From contig CACLKH010000008.1 in assembly GCA_902607475.1 (NCBI GenBank), forward strand, positions 1 through 40,193: a DNA stretch of 40,193 nt, written 5' to 3'. A program made the position numbers and the translations under genes. The notes below the pieces were generated by a model. That model was given only the letters and a program-made list of their open reading frames with translations, made no database searches and was not told where the DNA came from. Source of the DNA: an uncultured Alphaproteobacteria bacterium (GTDB lineage Bacteria > Pseudomonadota > Alphaproteobacteria > GCA-002720895). Numbering within the stretch: position 1 is the first letter of the stretch; the number at the start of each line of letters is the position of its first letter. Shown here one piece after another: positions 29,945 through 40,193 of this stretch.

Positions 29945-31027
29945 ATGCCTGGAAATAGTTTTGGTAAAATATTTAAATTTAGTACTTGGGGTGAAAGTCA
30001 TGGGCCAGCTATTGGTTGTACAATCGATGGTGCCCCTTCAAAAATTAGTATAAATGAAAAAGAAATTCAATTTTTTTTAAATCAAAGAAGACCAGGAAGT
30101 AATAAGTTTGTTACACAAAGAAAAGAAAAGGACAAGGTTAAAATTTTATCTGGTGTTTTTAATAATTATACTACAGGAGCACCGATATCTTTTATTATTT
30201 ATAATGAAGATCAAAAATCAAAAGATTATGAAAAATTAAAAAATAAATTTAGACCTGGACACGCTGACTACACTTATGAAAAAAAATATGGAATTAGAGA
30301 TTATCGTGGTGGTGGAAGATCATCAGCTAGAGAAACTGCGATGAGAGTTGCCGCAGGTGTTATAGCAAGAAAAATTTTATCATCAAAGCTTGGCAAAAAT
30401 TTTTCAATCCGTGGTGCTTTAATTCAAATGGGTTCTTTACATATAAATAGAGATAATTGGGATTGGAATTTTACAAAAAAGAATCCTTTTTGGTGCCCTG
30501 ATAAAAATATGATAAAAGTTTGGGAAAATTATCTTATGCAAATTAGAAAAAATGGTTCTTCTGTTGGAGCGATAATTGAATTAGAAGCTAGTGGGATTCC
30601 TGTAGGACTTGGTGAACCTGTTTATGATAAATTAGATGCAGATATAGCAAAAGCTTTGATGAGTATTAATGCTGTTAAAGGAGTCGAAATAGGAAGTGGT
30701 TTTGCATCTGCATTTATTCCTGGTGAAGAAAGTTCTGATGAAATGACTTTAAAAAAAGGAAAAGTTAAATTTAAATCTAATCATGCTGGTGGTGTTTTAG
30801 GTGGGATATCATCAGGCCAAAATATAATTGCTAGATTTGTTGTTAAACCAACTAGTTCAATTTTAAAATCTAAAAAAACAGTAACAAATAAATTAAAAAA
30901 AACATCTGTTTCAGTTGGTGGTAGACATGATCCGTGTGTTGGAATTAGAGCTGTACCAATTGGTGAAGCAATGTTGGCTTGCGTTTTAGCAGATCATTTT
31001 TTAAGAAACAAAGTTTTTCAATCTTGA
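29945..31027 (+). CDS. aroC: Chorismate synthase
   Basis: [76 protein letters not shown]. Confidence 0.97.
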   Translation: MPGNSFGKIFKFSTWGESHGPAIGCTIDGAPSKISINEKEIQFFLNQRRPGSNKFVTQRKEKDKVKILSGVFNNYTTGAPISFIIYNEDQKSKDYEKLKNKFRPGHADYTYEKKYGIRDYRGGGRSSARETAMRVAAGVIARKILSSKLGKNFSIRGALIQMGSLHINRDNWDWNFTKKNPFWCPDKNMIKVWENYLMQIRKNGSSVGAIIELEASGIPVGLGEPVYDKLDADIAKALMSINAVKGVEIGSGFASAFIPGEESSDEMTLKKGKVKFKSNHAGGVLGGISSGQNIIARFVVKPTSSILKSKKTVTNKLKKTSVSVGGRHDPCVGIRAVPIGEAMLACVLADHFLRNKVFQS

Positions 31028-31031
31028 AATA

Positions 31032-32954
31032 TTAAACTAGATCAATTTCCTTTTTTGAATAATTGCTTCCAAGAGTTTGCAAAGCACAGTAAGCAATATC
31101 TTTTGATAAAAGATTTGCTTCTTCGTATTGTTCTTCAGGTTTGCCGTGTGGTAAAAATCTATCTGGGAAAAACAAAGATCTAAATTTAAGTCCACCATCC
31201 AATAAAGTTTCGTTACTCAAAAATTTAGTCACATGAGAAGCAAAGCCGCCGATTGATGCTTCTTCTACTGTTATTAATGTTTCATGTTCTATTGCTAATT
31301 GTTTTATTAATTTTGTATCTAGTGGTTTACAAAATCTCGCATCTGCTACCGTTGTTGATAATCCTTTTGCATTTAACATATCAGCAGCTTTTATACATTC
31401 ATAAAGTCTTGCACCATAAGATAAAATAGCAATTTTACTTCCTTCTTTAATAATTCTTCCCTTACCTATTTCTAATGGTATTCCTTCTGAAGGAATTGGT
31501 ACTCCTATACCATCACCTCTTGGATATCTAAAAGCTGATGGACGATCATTTATTTGAGCAGCTGTTGCAACCATATGGACCAACTCAGATTCATCTGAAG
31601 GCGCCATTAAAATAAAACCTGGTAAGCAACCTAAGTAAGATATATCGAAAGATCCTGCATGGGTTGCTCCATCAGCACCAACTTGGCCTGCTCTATCCAT
31701 AGCAAAACGAACAGGTAATTTTTGAATTGCCACATCATGAACAACTTGGTCGTAAGCTCTTTGTAAAAAAGTAGAATATATAGTTGCAAATGGTTTAAAT
31801 CCTTCTGTTGCAAGACCAGCTGCAAATGTTACTGCATGTTGTTCTGCAATTCCTACATCGAAACTTCTACTTGGAAATTCTTTTTGAAATAAATCTACAC
31901 CTGTACCTCCTGGCATTGCAGCAGTAATTGCAACAATTTTTTTATCTTTTTTTGCTTCGTTAATTAAACTATTTGCATAAACTTTTGTATATGAAGGTGC
32001 TTTAGATTCTGATTTTTGTTGTACTCCAGTTGCAACATTAAATTTATTTACACCATGATATTTATCATCAGATTTTTCTGCAGGTTTGTATCCTTTACCT
32101 TTTTTTGTAACACAATGAATAAGTATCGGACCATTCTTATATTTTTTTGCATTTTCTAATACAGGGATTAGACTTTTCAAATTATGTCCATCAACTGGCC
32201 CAACATAGAAAAAACCTAATTCTTCAAAAAGTGTTCCGCCAGTTACAAAACTTCTTGCAAGTTCCTCAGCTTTTTTTGCAGCTTTACCAATTCTATCAGG
32301 AAATGTTTTTGAAACAATTTTTCCTCCAAGATTTTTAAATGATTGGTAAGTGCCAGATGAAATTAGTCTTGAAAGATAATTACTTAATGCACCAACAGGT
32401 GGTGCAATTGACATATCATTATCATTAAGTATAACAACTAGCCTTGATTTTTCAGAACCTGCATTATTCATTGCTTCATAAGCCATGCCTCCGCTCATTG
32501 CCCCATCACCTACAACACAAATAACATGATTTTTTTTCTTCATTAAGTCTCTAGCTATAGCCATTCCTAAACCAGAAGACATTGCTGTTGAAGCATGTGC
32601 AGCACCAAATGGATCATATTCGCTTTCCGTCCTTTTTGTAAATCCATAAAGACCATTTTTTTGTCTAAGTGTTTTTATTTTATCTCTTCTTCCAGTTAAA
32701 ATTTTGTGCGGATAAGCTTGGTGTCCAACATCCCAAACAAGCCTATCATTTGGCGTATTAAAAACATAATGAATAGCAACTGTTAATTCTATTACTCCTA
32801 AACTTGCGCCTAGATGTCCTCCAGTTACTGAAACAGTATTTACAGTTTCGTTTCTTAATTCAACAGCTAAATCTTCCAAATTATTTTTAGATAATTTACG
32901 CAAATCTTTTGGAAAATTTATTTTATCTAATAAAGGAGTGTTAGTACCTTCCAT
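31032..32954 (-). CDS. dxs: 1-deoxy-D-xylulose-5-phosphate synthase
   Basis: [69 protein letters not shown]. Confidence 0.97.
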   Translation of the reverse strand: MEGTNTPLLDKINFPKDLRKLSKNNLEDLAVELRNETVNTVSVTGGHLGASLGVIELTVAIHYVFNTPNDRLVWDVGHQAYPHKILTGRRDKIKTLRQKNGLYGFTKRTESEYDPFGAAHASTAMSSGLGMAIARDLMKKKNHVICVVGDGAMSGGMAYEAMNNAGSEKSRLVVILNDNDMSIAPPVGALSNYLSRLISSGTYQSFKNLGGKIVSKTFPDRIGKAAKKAEELARSFVTGGTLFEELGFFYVGPVDGHNLKSLIPVLENAKKYKNGPILIHCVTKKGKGYKPAEKSDDKYHGVNKFNVATGVQQKSESKAPSYTKVYANSLINEAKKDKKIVAITAAMPGGTGVDLFQKEFPSRSFDVGIAEQHAVTFAAGLATEGFKPFATIYSTFLQRAYDQVVHDVAIQKLPVRFAMDRAGQVGADGATHAGSFDISYLGCLPGFILMAPSDESELVHMVATAAQINDRPSAFRYPRGDGIGVPIPSEGIPLEIGKGRIIKEGSKIAILSYGARLYECIKAADMLNAKGLSTTVADARFCKPLDTKLIKQLAIEHETLITVEEASIGGFASHVTKFLSNETLLDGGLKFRSLFFPDRFLPHGKPEEQYEEANLLSKDIAYCALQTLGSNYSKKEIDLV

Positions 32955-32975
32955 AAATTCAATATTATATTATAT

Positions 32976-33863
32976 TTATTTATTTCTTTCTACAATAAAT
33001 CTTGCAATCTCTCTAAGCATATCCGCTCTACTATCAAAAACTTCCAAGTGCTCAATTGCTTGGTTCCCAAGAATTTCTAGTTGTTTCTTCGCTCTTTCTT
33101 TACCTAAAATAGAAACAAAGTTTTTTTTACCAATTTTTTTATCTTTATTAACTTTTTTTCCTAATTTTTTTGTTGTACTTGTAACATCTAATAAATCATC
33201 TCTAATTTGATAAGCTAGTCCTATATCATGTGCATAACCTTGTAATGCAAATTTATATTTTTTTTCTGCTCTACCTAATATTGCTCCTGCGTTGCATGAA
33301 AATGCAATTAATGCTCCTGTTTTTAATCTTTGAATTCTTGTAATAACCCCTATACTTAGTTTTTTATTCTCTGCTTCAAGGTCCATCATTTGACCTGCAA
33401 CCATTCCATTTGCTCCAGCTGCTCTTGCTAATTCATAAATTAATTCACATCTAATCTTTGAATCATTATGAGTTAAATTATCAGATAAAATTTCAAAAGA
33501 TAACGTAAGTAAAGAGTCACCAGCTAAAATTGCTGTAGCTTCATTATACTTTCTATGTGTTGTAGGCAAACCTCTTCTTAAAAAATCATTATCCATTGAA
33601 GGCAAATCATCGTGAATTAGTGAATATGCATGGATCATTTCTATTGATGACGCTACTCGTAATGCATTTTTTTGATCAACGTCAAATAATTTTGATGATT
33701 GAATTACTAAATAAGGTCTTATTCTTTTTCCACTAGACAAAATTGAATAATTTATTGCCTCAAAAAGTTTTTTTTCTAGACCTTTTCCACTTGGTAAAAG
33801 TGATTTAATTGTTTTATCAACTTCTTTTTGCGCATTTTTTAAATTCAATTCTAAATCGCTCAT
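32976..33863 (-). CDS. ispA: Polyprenyl synthetase (farnesyl/geranylgeranyl diphosphate synthase)
   Basis: SSGKRIRPYL, first Asp-rich motif IHDDLPSMDND, second Asp-rich region QIRDDLLD; dxs-ispA-xseB order. Confidence 0.93.
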   Translation of the reverse strand: MSDLELNLKNAQKEVDKTIKSLLPSGKGLEKKLFEAINYSILSSGKRIRPYLVIQSSKLFDVDQKNALRVASSIEMIHAYSLIHDDLPSMDNDFLRRGLPTTHRKYNEATAILAGDSLLTLSFEILSDNLTHNDSKIRCELIYELARAAGANGMVAGQMMDLEAENKKLSIGVITRIQRLKTGALIAFSCNAGAILGRAEKKYKFALQGYAHDIGLAYQIRDDLLDVTSTTKKLGKKVNKDKKIGKKNFVSILGKERAKKQLEILGNQAIEHLEVFDSRADMLREIARFIVERNK

Positions 33864-34105
33864 ATTTTCTTTTCTATAGTAGAATCAATGTTATTAACCC
33901 TCACTTCATCTATCTTTTTTTTTGCTTCTTTTAACTTTCTTTCACAATGTTTTTTTAATAAAACTCCTCTATTATATAAATTAACTGCGTTTTCTAATGT
34001 TGAATTACCATCTTCAAAACTTTCAGTAATACCTTCTAACTCTTCTAAAGCCTCTTCAAATGAAAGATTATTAATATTATTTTTATTAATTTTTTTCATA
34101 TTCAT
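33860..34105 (-). CDS. xseB: Exodeoxyribonuclease VII small subunit
   Basis: LSFEEALEELEGITESFEDGNSTLENAVNLYNRGVLLKKHCERKLKEAKKKIDEV. Start is probably at 34105 or 34099 rather than 34135, which would overlap the upstream gene further. Confidence 0.92.
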   Translation of the reverse strand: MNMKKINKNNINNLSFEEALEELEGITESFEDGNSTLENAVNLYNRGVLLKKHCERKLKEAKKKIDEVRVNNIDSTIEKKI

Positions 34106-35028
34106 AAAATTAATCCTTTTACATGTTCCAAACAACTTTCTGATAAAGCTTTAATATTATAACCTCCTTCTAAACATGAAATCAATTTACCTTTACAATT
34201 TTTAGTAGCAAAATCATTTAATTTTTTAGTTATCCAGTAAAAATCATCTTTTATTAGTTTAAAATCTGCTAAAGGATCACTTATGTGTGCATCAAAACCC
34301 GCAGAAACAAAAATAATATCTGGTGAAAATTTTTCTAACTTTGGAAATATTATATCTTCGTATGATTTTTTAAATAATAAACTATCAGTTCCAGCAGGCA
34401 AAGGAACGTTAACTATATTGTTATTTATTCCTGTTTCTTCTTTAAAACCTGTTCCTGGAAAAATTCCCTCTTGATGCGTAGAAGCATAAAACATATCAGA
34501 ATTATTCCAAAACATTTTTTGTGTACCATTTCCATGATGAACATCAAAATCAATAACAGCACATTTCTTAACTTTATAATTTAACTTTGCATAATTAGCT
34601 GCTACTGCAACATTATTAAAAAAACAAAAACCCATAGCTCTTTCAGGTTCAGCGTGGTGTCCTGGTGGTCTTATAGGACAAAATGCATTCTTAAACTTTC
34701 CTTCAAAAATTATATCGACTGCTTTACAAACAGATCCTGTAGCTTTTAACGCGGCTTCAAGGCTATATTTACTTAAAATTGTATCAGCATCAATTCTAAA
34801 CAAATCCTTTTTTGGAGATTTATTTTTTATATCTTTAAAATAATTTTTGGAATGAACTGTAAAAAAATATTTTGGTTCAATTTTTTCCCCTTCAAACCAT
34901 TCTATTTTTTTTGACTTAAATTCTTTCAGAGTCTTATTAATAGCAATTAATCTTTCTTTACTTTCAGGATGATTCATTCCTGTATCATGTAGGATACAAT
35001 CTTTATGTGTTACAATAGCAGTGGACAT
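34102..35028 (-). CDS. Histone deacetylase/acetylpolyamine amidohydrolase family protein
   Basis: RPPGHHAEPERAMGFCFFNNVAVAANYA, VIDFDVHHGNGTQKMFW, VSAGFDAHISDPLA, LEGGYN. Confidence 0.93.
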   Translation of the reverse strand: MSTAIVTHKDCILHDTGMNHPESKERLIAINKTLKEFKSKKIEWFEGEKIEPKYFFTVHSKNYFKDIKNKSPKKDLFRIDADTILSKYSLEAALKATGSVCKAVDIIFEGKFKNAFCPIRPPGHHAEPERAMGFCFFNNVAVAANYAKLNYKVKKCAVIDFDVHHGNGTQKMFWNNSDMFYASTHQEGIFPGTGFKEETGINNNIVNVPLPAGTDSLLFKKSYEDIIFPKLEKFSPDIIFVSAGFDAHISDPLADFKLIKDDFYWITKKLNDFATKNCKGKLISCLEGGYNIKALSESCLEHVKGLIL

Positions 35029-35085
35029 AATAAATAAATTTATCTTGAAAATACTTTTACTAAAATATTTATTGTTAAATGAATT

Positions 35086-36156
35086 ATGAAAAAAATTATT
35101 TTATCCATTTTTATATTTATATTTATATTTATAAATTATAGCATTGAAGTTTTGCAGGCAAATACTGAAAAACTTCCAAAAGTTTCAGTCAAAACTGTAA
35201 AAAAAGAATATATAAGTGAAACTTATATAGTTACTTCAAGAATTGCTCCATTTAAAAGCGATTTGATATCCGTCAAAAGTCCTGGGCCAATTGAAGATGT
35301 TTATGTTGAAGTAGGTGATTTTATTAAAAAAGGAGATGTATTACTTAAAATAGAAAATGATGAATTAGAAGCAGACAAAAATAATAAAGAAGGAGAATTA
35401 TCAGAAAGTTTAGCAAGATTAGAATTAGAAGAAAAAAAACTTGAAAGACTTAAAATTTTAATGAATTCTCCTTCTTTTAAAAGAGCAGAATATGAAGATC
35501 AAATAAATATTGTAAAAGCAGCTGAAGGAAATTTAATTAAAATTACATCTCAATATAATAAAGCTAAAATAATTTATGATGATGCAATTTTAAGAGCTCC
35601 ATATTCTGGTGTTATCTCAAAAAGATTAGTTACAAAAGGAAATTACGTTAATACTGGTACTCCTGTATTTGAATTAGTTAATAATGAACAATTTGAAATA
35701 GAGGCAAATATTCCTTCCGATAAAATTCCACTATTAAATAAAAAAAAAGAAGCTGAAATTATTTTTCCTGATGGAAAAATTTTAAAATCATCTTTTCGAT
35801 CAATTGTTCCAAAAGAAAATCCAAATACAAGAACAGTTATTGTAAGATTTAAGCCACTTTTTGACCAAAAAAAATCCAATCTTTTAATTAACCAAAATAT
35901 GAATCTAAAAATATTCTTAAAATCAAAAAAACAAATAAAAACAATAGTTAAAGATGCATTATTAATTAAGAATGGTAATACGGTTGTATACGTTATAGAA
36001 GATAACATTGCCAAATTAAAACCAATCAAAATTGGAATACCTTATCAAGATTCTATAGAAGTTATAGAAGGGTTAAAAGAAGGTGAAAAAATTGTTATTA
36101 GAGGAAATGAAAGGTTAAGACCAAATCAAAAAGTACAAATAAAGGAAGTTAAATAA
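35086..36156 (+). CDS. RND efflux periplasmic adaptor (membrane fusion protein)
   Basis: Signal peptide, SPGPIEDVYVEVGDFIKKGDVLLKIEND lipoyl half, APYSGVISKRLVTKGNYVNTGTPVFELV; directly upstream of an RND permease. Confidence 0.9.
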   Translation: MKKIILSIFIFIFIFINYSIEVLQANTEKLPKVSVKTVKKEYISETYIVTSRIAPFKSDLISVKSPGPIEDVYVEVGDFIKKGDVLLKIENDELEADKNNKEGELSESLARLELEEKKLERLKILMNSPSFKRAEYEDQINIVKAAEGNLIKITSQYNKAKIIYDDAILRAPYSGVISKRLVTKGNYVNTGTPVFELVNNEQFEIEANIPSDKIPLLNKKKEAEIIFPDGKILKSSFRSIVPKENPNTRTVIVRFKPLFDQKKSNLLINQNMNLKIFLKSKKQIKTIVKDALLIKNGNTVVYVIEDNIAKLKPIKIGIPYQDSIEVIEGLKEGEKIVIRGNERLRPNQKVQIKEVK

Positions 36157-36157
36157 A

Positions 36158-39100
36158 TTGGATATTATTAAAAATTGTCTTAAAAGACCAATAATAATTT
36201 ATTCTCTGATAATATTAATTCTTTTTTCAGGACTTTTAGCATTATTTAAAATTCCAATTCAATTAACACCTGATGTAAGAAAACCTGTAATAGAGATAAC
36301 CACAAATTGGCAAGGCGGTTCCCCTAGTGAAGTAGAGAGGGAAATTGTTGTTAAGCAAGAAGATGTTTTAAAATCTGTAAAAGGAGTGGAAAGAATAAGA
36401 AGTAATGCTTATGACAAAAAATCAGAAATAAAATTAGAGTTTAGTTCTACAAAAAATTTTCAAACATCTTTATTAATGACATCAAATGCACTTGATAGAG
36501 TAAGAGGTATGCCTGAAGAAATCATGAAGCCAACTATAGAAACCTCTGGAAGTGAAGATTCACCTATTGCATGGATTATGCTAAGACCTATAAAAAAAAT
36601 TAATAAATCTATGTCAGAGTTTGGTGACTTAACAGATAATTTAGTTAAAACAGAATTAGAAAAAATTCCAGGCATTTCAAGGACTAATATTTTTGGAGGC
36701 AGCAAAACTGAAATGCAAGTTATTGTAGATCCTCAAAGATTATCTTTGTACAAGTTAACAATTTCAGATATTGCAAATAGTTTAATTTCATCCAATATTT
36801 CTCTAACCGCAGGTGAAGTGGATGAAGGAAAAAGAAAATATTTAATAAGAGCTGAAGGTCAATTAGATAGTCCTGAGAAAATAAAAAAAGTTGTTATAAA
36901 AGTAAACAAAGACGAACAAACTCAATTTTCATCAAAGATTTTTTTAGAAGATGTAGCAGAAGTTAAATACGGTATTAAAGAATCTGTCGCGTATATTCGA
37001 TCATTAGGAAGAGAGGTAATTGCTATAAATTTAGTAAGAGATGTAGGGGTAAATGTTTTAGAAACAATGAAAGAAGTAAAAGAAACAATAAAAAGATTAA
37101 ATCCCCAATTAAATAAAGAAGGCGTTGAACTTAAACAAGTTTATGACGAAACTATTTATATCAATTCTTCAATAAATTTAGTTCAACAAAATATAATTGT
37201 TGGAGGTTTGTTGGCTGCACTAATATTATTATTATTTCTAAACTCAGCTAGAGCTACACTGGTAATTGCAACTACAATACCTCTTACAATAATTGGAACT
37301 TTTGTTGCAATGGCTATATTAGGAAAATCCTTAAATGTAATAAGTTTAGCTGGATTAGCTTTTGCTGTTGGAATGGTCATCGATGCTGCGATTGTTGTTT
37401 TAGAAAACATTTTTAGACATAAAGAAATGGGAAAAAGTGATTATGATGCATCTTTGATTGGGGCAAAAGAAGTATGGAAAGCAGTTTTTTTGTCTGCATT
37501 AACAACTGTTCTAGTTTTCATTCCGTTACTAATTGTACAGGTAGAAGCTGGTCAGTTATTTAGAGATATATCTGTTGCAATTTGCGTTGCTATAAGTTTA
37601 TCACTAGTCTTAGCTATAACATTAATCCCAGTTATTTCTAATAGATTAAAACTTTTACAAACTGATAATAAAAAAAAAATTTGGAAATTTAATAATCCTA
37701 GAATATTAAACTCTCTTGCTTTAAATTTTTTATACAAATTTTATAAATATTTAGCCTGGGTCTTACCTTCTAAAAAGAGAGCTTCAATTACAATTTCAAC
37801 AATTATTTTAATTACTATTTTTGGAATTTTTTTTCTAGCACCTAAACTTGAATATTTACCAGAAGGAAATAAAAATTTAGTTTTTGGGGTATTAATTCCC
37901 CCTCCTGGATATAATCTTGAAACAACTAGTGAAATTGCTCAAAATATTGAAAATCAAATTAAACCTTACTTTGTTTTAGAAGAAGGAGGAGACGCAAGTG
38001 CAACTGAATACCCTAGAATAAACAACTTTTTCTTCGTATCAACTTCTACAAGAATTTTTATTGGTGCCTCTACTGAAGATCCAAATAATGTTAAAAAAAT
38101 TATTCCATTAATGGAAAAACTTGCTTTTCAAGAATCTGGAACTTTAGGATTTATTAATCAACCATCTATTTTTGGAAGGACAGCTGGAGGCAGTAGAAAG
38201 ATTGATATAAATTTTAGTGGCACTGATTTGAATGAAATTTTAGATATAACTAAAAAAGCTTTTTTTATTACTAATAAAGTGTTTCCTGAAAAACTTGGTA
38301 GGACCCAAATTAGGCCTAAACCAGGTTTGGAGCTTGGTGCCCCAGAACTTAGATTTATTCCAGATATGGAAAAATTATCTGAGAATGGAATTACAGTAAA
38401 AGAATTTGCCAATAGTATGGATGCCTTTAATGATGGTATGTGGATCGATGAAATTGTTGCTAATGGTAAAAATATGGATCTAAGAATAATTGGAAAAAAA
38501 AATCAAAAAACTAATTTTACTCAACAAATAGCAGATATCCCTATTGTTTCAAAATCCGGTATCACCATACCTCTTTCATCAGTTTCTAAAAACGAAATTA
38601 CATCAAGTGCTGTTTCAATTCGTCACATAAATTTTAAAAGAACAGTAAGTTTGCAAATTAGACCTCCTTCTCAAATTCCTTTAGAAGTAGCGATAAAAAT
38701 ACTAGATGATGCTGTGGTAAAAGATTTAAGTGATGAAGCATTTGAAAAAGGAATTACAATAAATTTATCAGGAACAGCTGATAAATTATCACAAACATTA
38801 GATTCAATGTCGTTAACAATTGCTATTGCTTTAATTCTTGTTTTCTTAAGTTTGGCTATACTTTTAGAAAGTTTTATTTTATCTCTAGTAATAATGATTG
38901 CAGTTCCACTTGCAACAGTTGGAGGTTTTATTGGTCTAAAAATTCTTAACTTTTTTACTTACCAAGCATTAGATATGTTGACATTGCTTGGTTTTTTAAT
39001 TTTGATTGGAATAGTAGTTAACAACTCAATTCTACTAGTACTTCAAACAGTAGATTCAATTAAAAAAGGAATGTCTAAAAAAGATTCTATTTTTGAGTCA

Positions 39101-39313
39101 GCAAGAACAAGGGTAAGACCTATTTTTATGTCTACATTAACTAGTATTTTTGGAATGTTCCCTTTAGTACTATTTCCTGGTGCTGGATCAGAATTATATA
39201 AAGGATTAGGTTCTGTTGTTATAGGAGGATTGTTTTTATCAGCAATTCTAATTCTAATAATTGTACCTGCATTACTAACTTTAACAATTGATGAAAATAA
39301 AATAATTAAATAA
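36158..39313 (+). CDS. RND family efflux transporter permease (AcrB-like)
   Basis: 1051 aa, TTG start at 36158; PIIIYSLIILILFSGLLALFKIPIQLTPDVRKP, AVGMVIDAAIVVLENIFRH, LGFLILIGIVVNNSILLV, RPIFMSTLTSIFGMFPL. Confidence 0.94.
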   Translation: MDIIKNCLKRPIIIYSLIILILFSGLLALFKIPIQLTPDVRKPVIEITTNWQGGSPSEVEREIVVKQEDVLKSVKGVERIRSNAYDKKSEIKLEFSSTKNFQTSLLMTSNALDRVRGMPEEIMKPTIETSGSEDSPIAWIMLRPIKKINKSMSEFGDLTDNLVKTELEKIPGISRTNIFGGSKTEMQVIVDPQRLSLYKLTISDIANSLISSNISLTAGEVDEGKRKYLIRAEGQLDSPEKIKKVVIKVNKDEQTQFSSKIFLEDVAEVKYGIKESVAYIRSLGREVIAINLVRDVGVNVLETMKEVKETIKRLNPQLNKEGVELKQVYDETIYINSSINLVQQNIIVGGLLAALILLLFLNSARATLVIATTIPLTIIGTFVAMAILGKSLNVISLAGLAFAVGMVIDAAIVVLENIFRHKEMGKSDYDASLIGAKEVWKAVFLSALTTVLVFIPLLIVQVEAGQLFRDISVAICVAISLSLVLAITLIPVISNRLKLLQTDNKKKIWKFNNPRILNSLALNFLYKFYKYLAWVLPSKKRASITISTIILITIFGIFFLAPKLEYLPEGNKNLVFGVLIPPPGYNLETTSEIAQNIENQIKPYFVLEEGGDASATEYPRINNFFFVSTSTRIFIGASTEDPNNVKKIIPLMEKLAFQESGTLGFINQPSIFGRTAGGSRKIDINFSGTDLNEILDITKKAFFITNKVFPEKLGRTQIRPKPGLELGAPELRFIPDMEKLSENGITVKEFANSMDAFNDGMWIDEIVANGKNMDLRIIGKKNQKTNFTQQIADIPIVSKSGITIPLSSVSKNEITSSAVSIRHINFKRTVSLQIRPPSQIPLEVAIKILDDAVVKDLSDEAFEKGITINLSGTADKLSQTLDSMSLTIAIALILVFLSLAILLESFILSLVIMIAVPLATVGGFIGLKILNFFTYQALDMLTLLGFLILIGIVVNNSILLVLQTVDSIKKGMSKKDSIFESARTRVRPIFMSTLTSIFGMFPLVLFPGAGSELYKGLGSVVIGGLFLSAILILIIVPALLTLTIDENKIIK

Positions 39314-39541
39314 TTAAAGACTTTTACAAATAGAAATTTTTATTATTCCTTTTTTTTTATTTGAACTTTGAAATAAACAATTACTTACTTCACAAAAAGC
39401 ATGAAAATCCTTTATTGACTGTGGATCAGTGGTTAAAACTTCTAAAATATCGCCTGTTTTTAGCTTTTTTAACACTTTTTCTGCTTTTAAAACCGGTATT
39501 GGGCATCTTAATCCTTTTACATTTAAAATTTTTTTGACCAT
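39314..39541 (-). CDS. TusA-family sulfurtransferase
   Basis: 75 aa; LNVKGLRCPIPVLKAEKVLKKLKTGDILEVLTTDPQSIKDFHAFC. Confidence 0.9.
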   Translation of the reverse strand: MVKKILNVKGLRCPIPVLKAEKVLKKLKTGDILEVLTTDPQSIKDFHAFCEVSNCLFQSSNKKKGIIKISICKSL

Positions 39542-39639
39542 AATTGGTATATATCAATACAAATATTTTAAAAAAAAATAAAATAAAATCTTGAAAAATT
39601 TTATCTTTTATAAAAGAATCATATAAAAAAATAAACAAA

Positions 39640-40068
39640 ATGTTAATAAGGGATATTTTAAAAAAAAAAGGTAGCAAAACTATAACAACTTCAAAAGAAA
39701 CAAAGGTAGTTGATATAGCACATATTCTAGCAAAAGAAAAAATAGGAGCTATTGTGATTTTAGAAAAAGAAAAAGTTATTGGTATTTTATCTGAACGAGA
39801 CATAGTTCGAGCATTTACTCAAAAAAAAACGGTAAGAAACACTCAAGCTCAAGAAATAATGACCAAAAATGTATTTATATGCGGTCTAGAAGATAATAAC
39901 GAAGATCTTTTAACTTTAATGGTTACTAAACATTTTAGGCATTTACCAGTTATAGACAAAAATAAACTTGTTGGCGTTGTTAGCATAGGCGATTTAGTAA
40001 AAGATAGAACAAAAAGATTAAAAAAAGAAATAGATCAACTTAAATCTTACGTTACTAAATCATATTAA
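39640..40068 (+). CDS. CBS domain-containing protein
   Basis: Paired CBS motifs: IGAIVILEKEKVIGILSERDIVRAF and RHLPVIDKNKLVGVVSIGDLVK. Confidence 0.92.
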   Translation: MLIRDILKKKGSKTITTSKETKVVDIAHILAKEKIGAIVILEKEKVIGILSERDIVRAFTQKKTVRNTQAQEIMTKNVFICGLEDNNEDLLTLMVTKHFRHLPVIDKNKLVGVVSIGDLVKDRTKRLKKEIDQLKSYVTKSY

Positions 40069-40143
40069 TTAAATAGATTAGACTTATAGATCATTTAAAC
40101 TTGATTTAATAGATTAGTAATATATTTTTTTATTTAATAAAAA

Positions 40144-40193
40144 ATGAAAACCATTAAAAACTTTCTCATTATAATTTTATTCACTTTAGTATT
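40144..40193 (+). CDS. Start of a probable exported protein, truncated by the window end
   Basis: ATG at 40144 opens MKTIKNFLIIILFTLV..., signal-peptide-like, no stop before the window end. Confidence 0.5.
   Translation, partial: MKTIKNFLIIILFTLV

Noticed and set aside
39426-39803. 125-aa minus-strand ORF spanning tusA and the CBS gene
   Set aside because: Overlaps two well-supported genes in other frames; no domain; shadow ORF.

Overview
AT-rich window from a streamlined bacterial chromosome. Gene content points to a marine alphaproteobacterium of the SAR11/Pelagibacterales type: ALA-synthase HemA, NDUFA12-like and DUF2155 proteins next to accBC-aat, B12-dependent NrdJ, and very tight gene packing. 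Most of the window is housekeeping: slt, an aminotransferase, an M48 protease, aroQ-accB-accC-aat, nrdJ, clpS-clpA, a phosphohexomutase, a PLP decarboxylase, fhs, pyrE, thiO-thiS-thiG, hemA, fabI, aroC, dxs-ispA-xseB-HDAC-like, an RND efflux pair, tusA and a CBS protein. I saw no tRNA, rRNA, CRISPR array or transposon. The most interesting part is the accessory segment at about 17.58-21.5 kb. It holds: (1) a perfect 21-bp palindromic Fur-type box before an orphan Fe(III)-binding ABC protein; (2) two tandem stem-loops in a locally GC-richer intergenic spacer; (3) an exported Sel1-like/peptidoglycan-binding-like/trypsin-like protease; (4) an ECF sigma factor translationally coupled to a one-TM anti-sigma-like protein; (5) a small acidic exported protein. 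The same bipartite promoter-like motif, TGCAATAAAAAT-N10-CGTTNTA, occurs with identical spacing upstream of the sigma gene and of the small exported protein. This suggests an autoregulated envelope-signalling module whose output may be a leaderless mRNA. A second regulatory candidate is a pair of NrdR-box-like palindromes upstream of nrdJ. All calls come from reading the sequence and the supplied translations; no database search was run.
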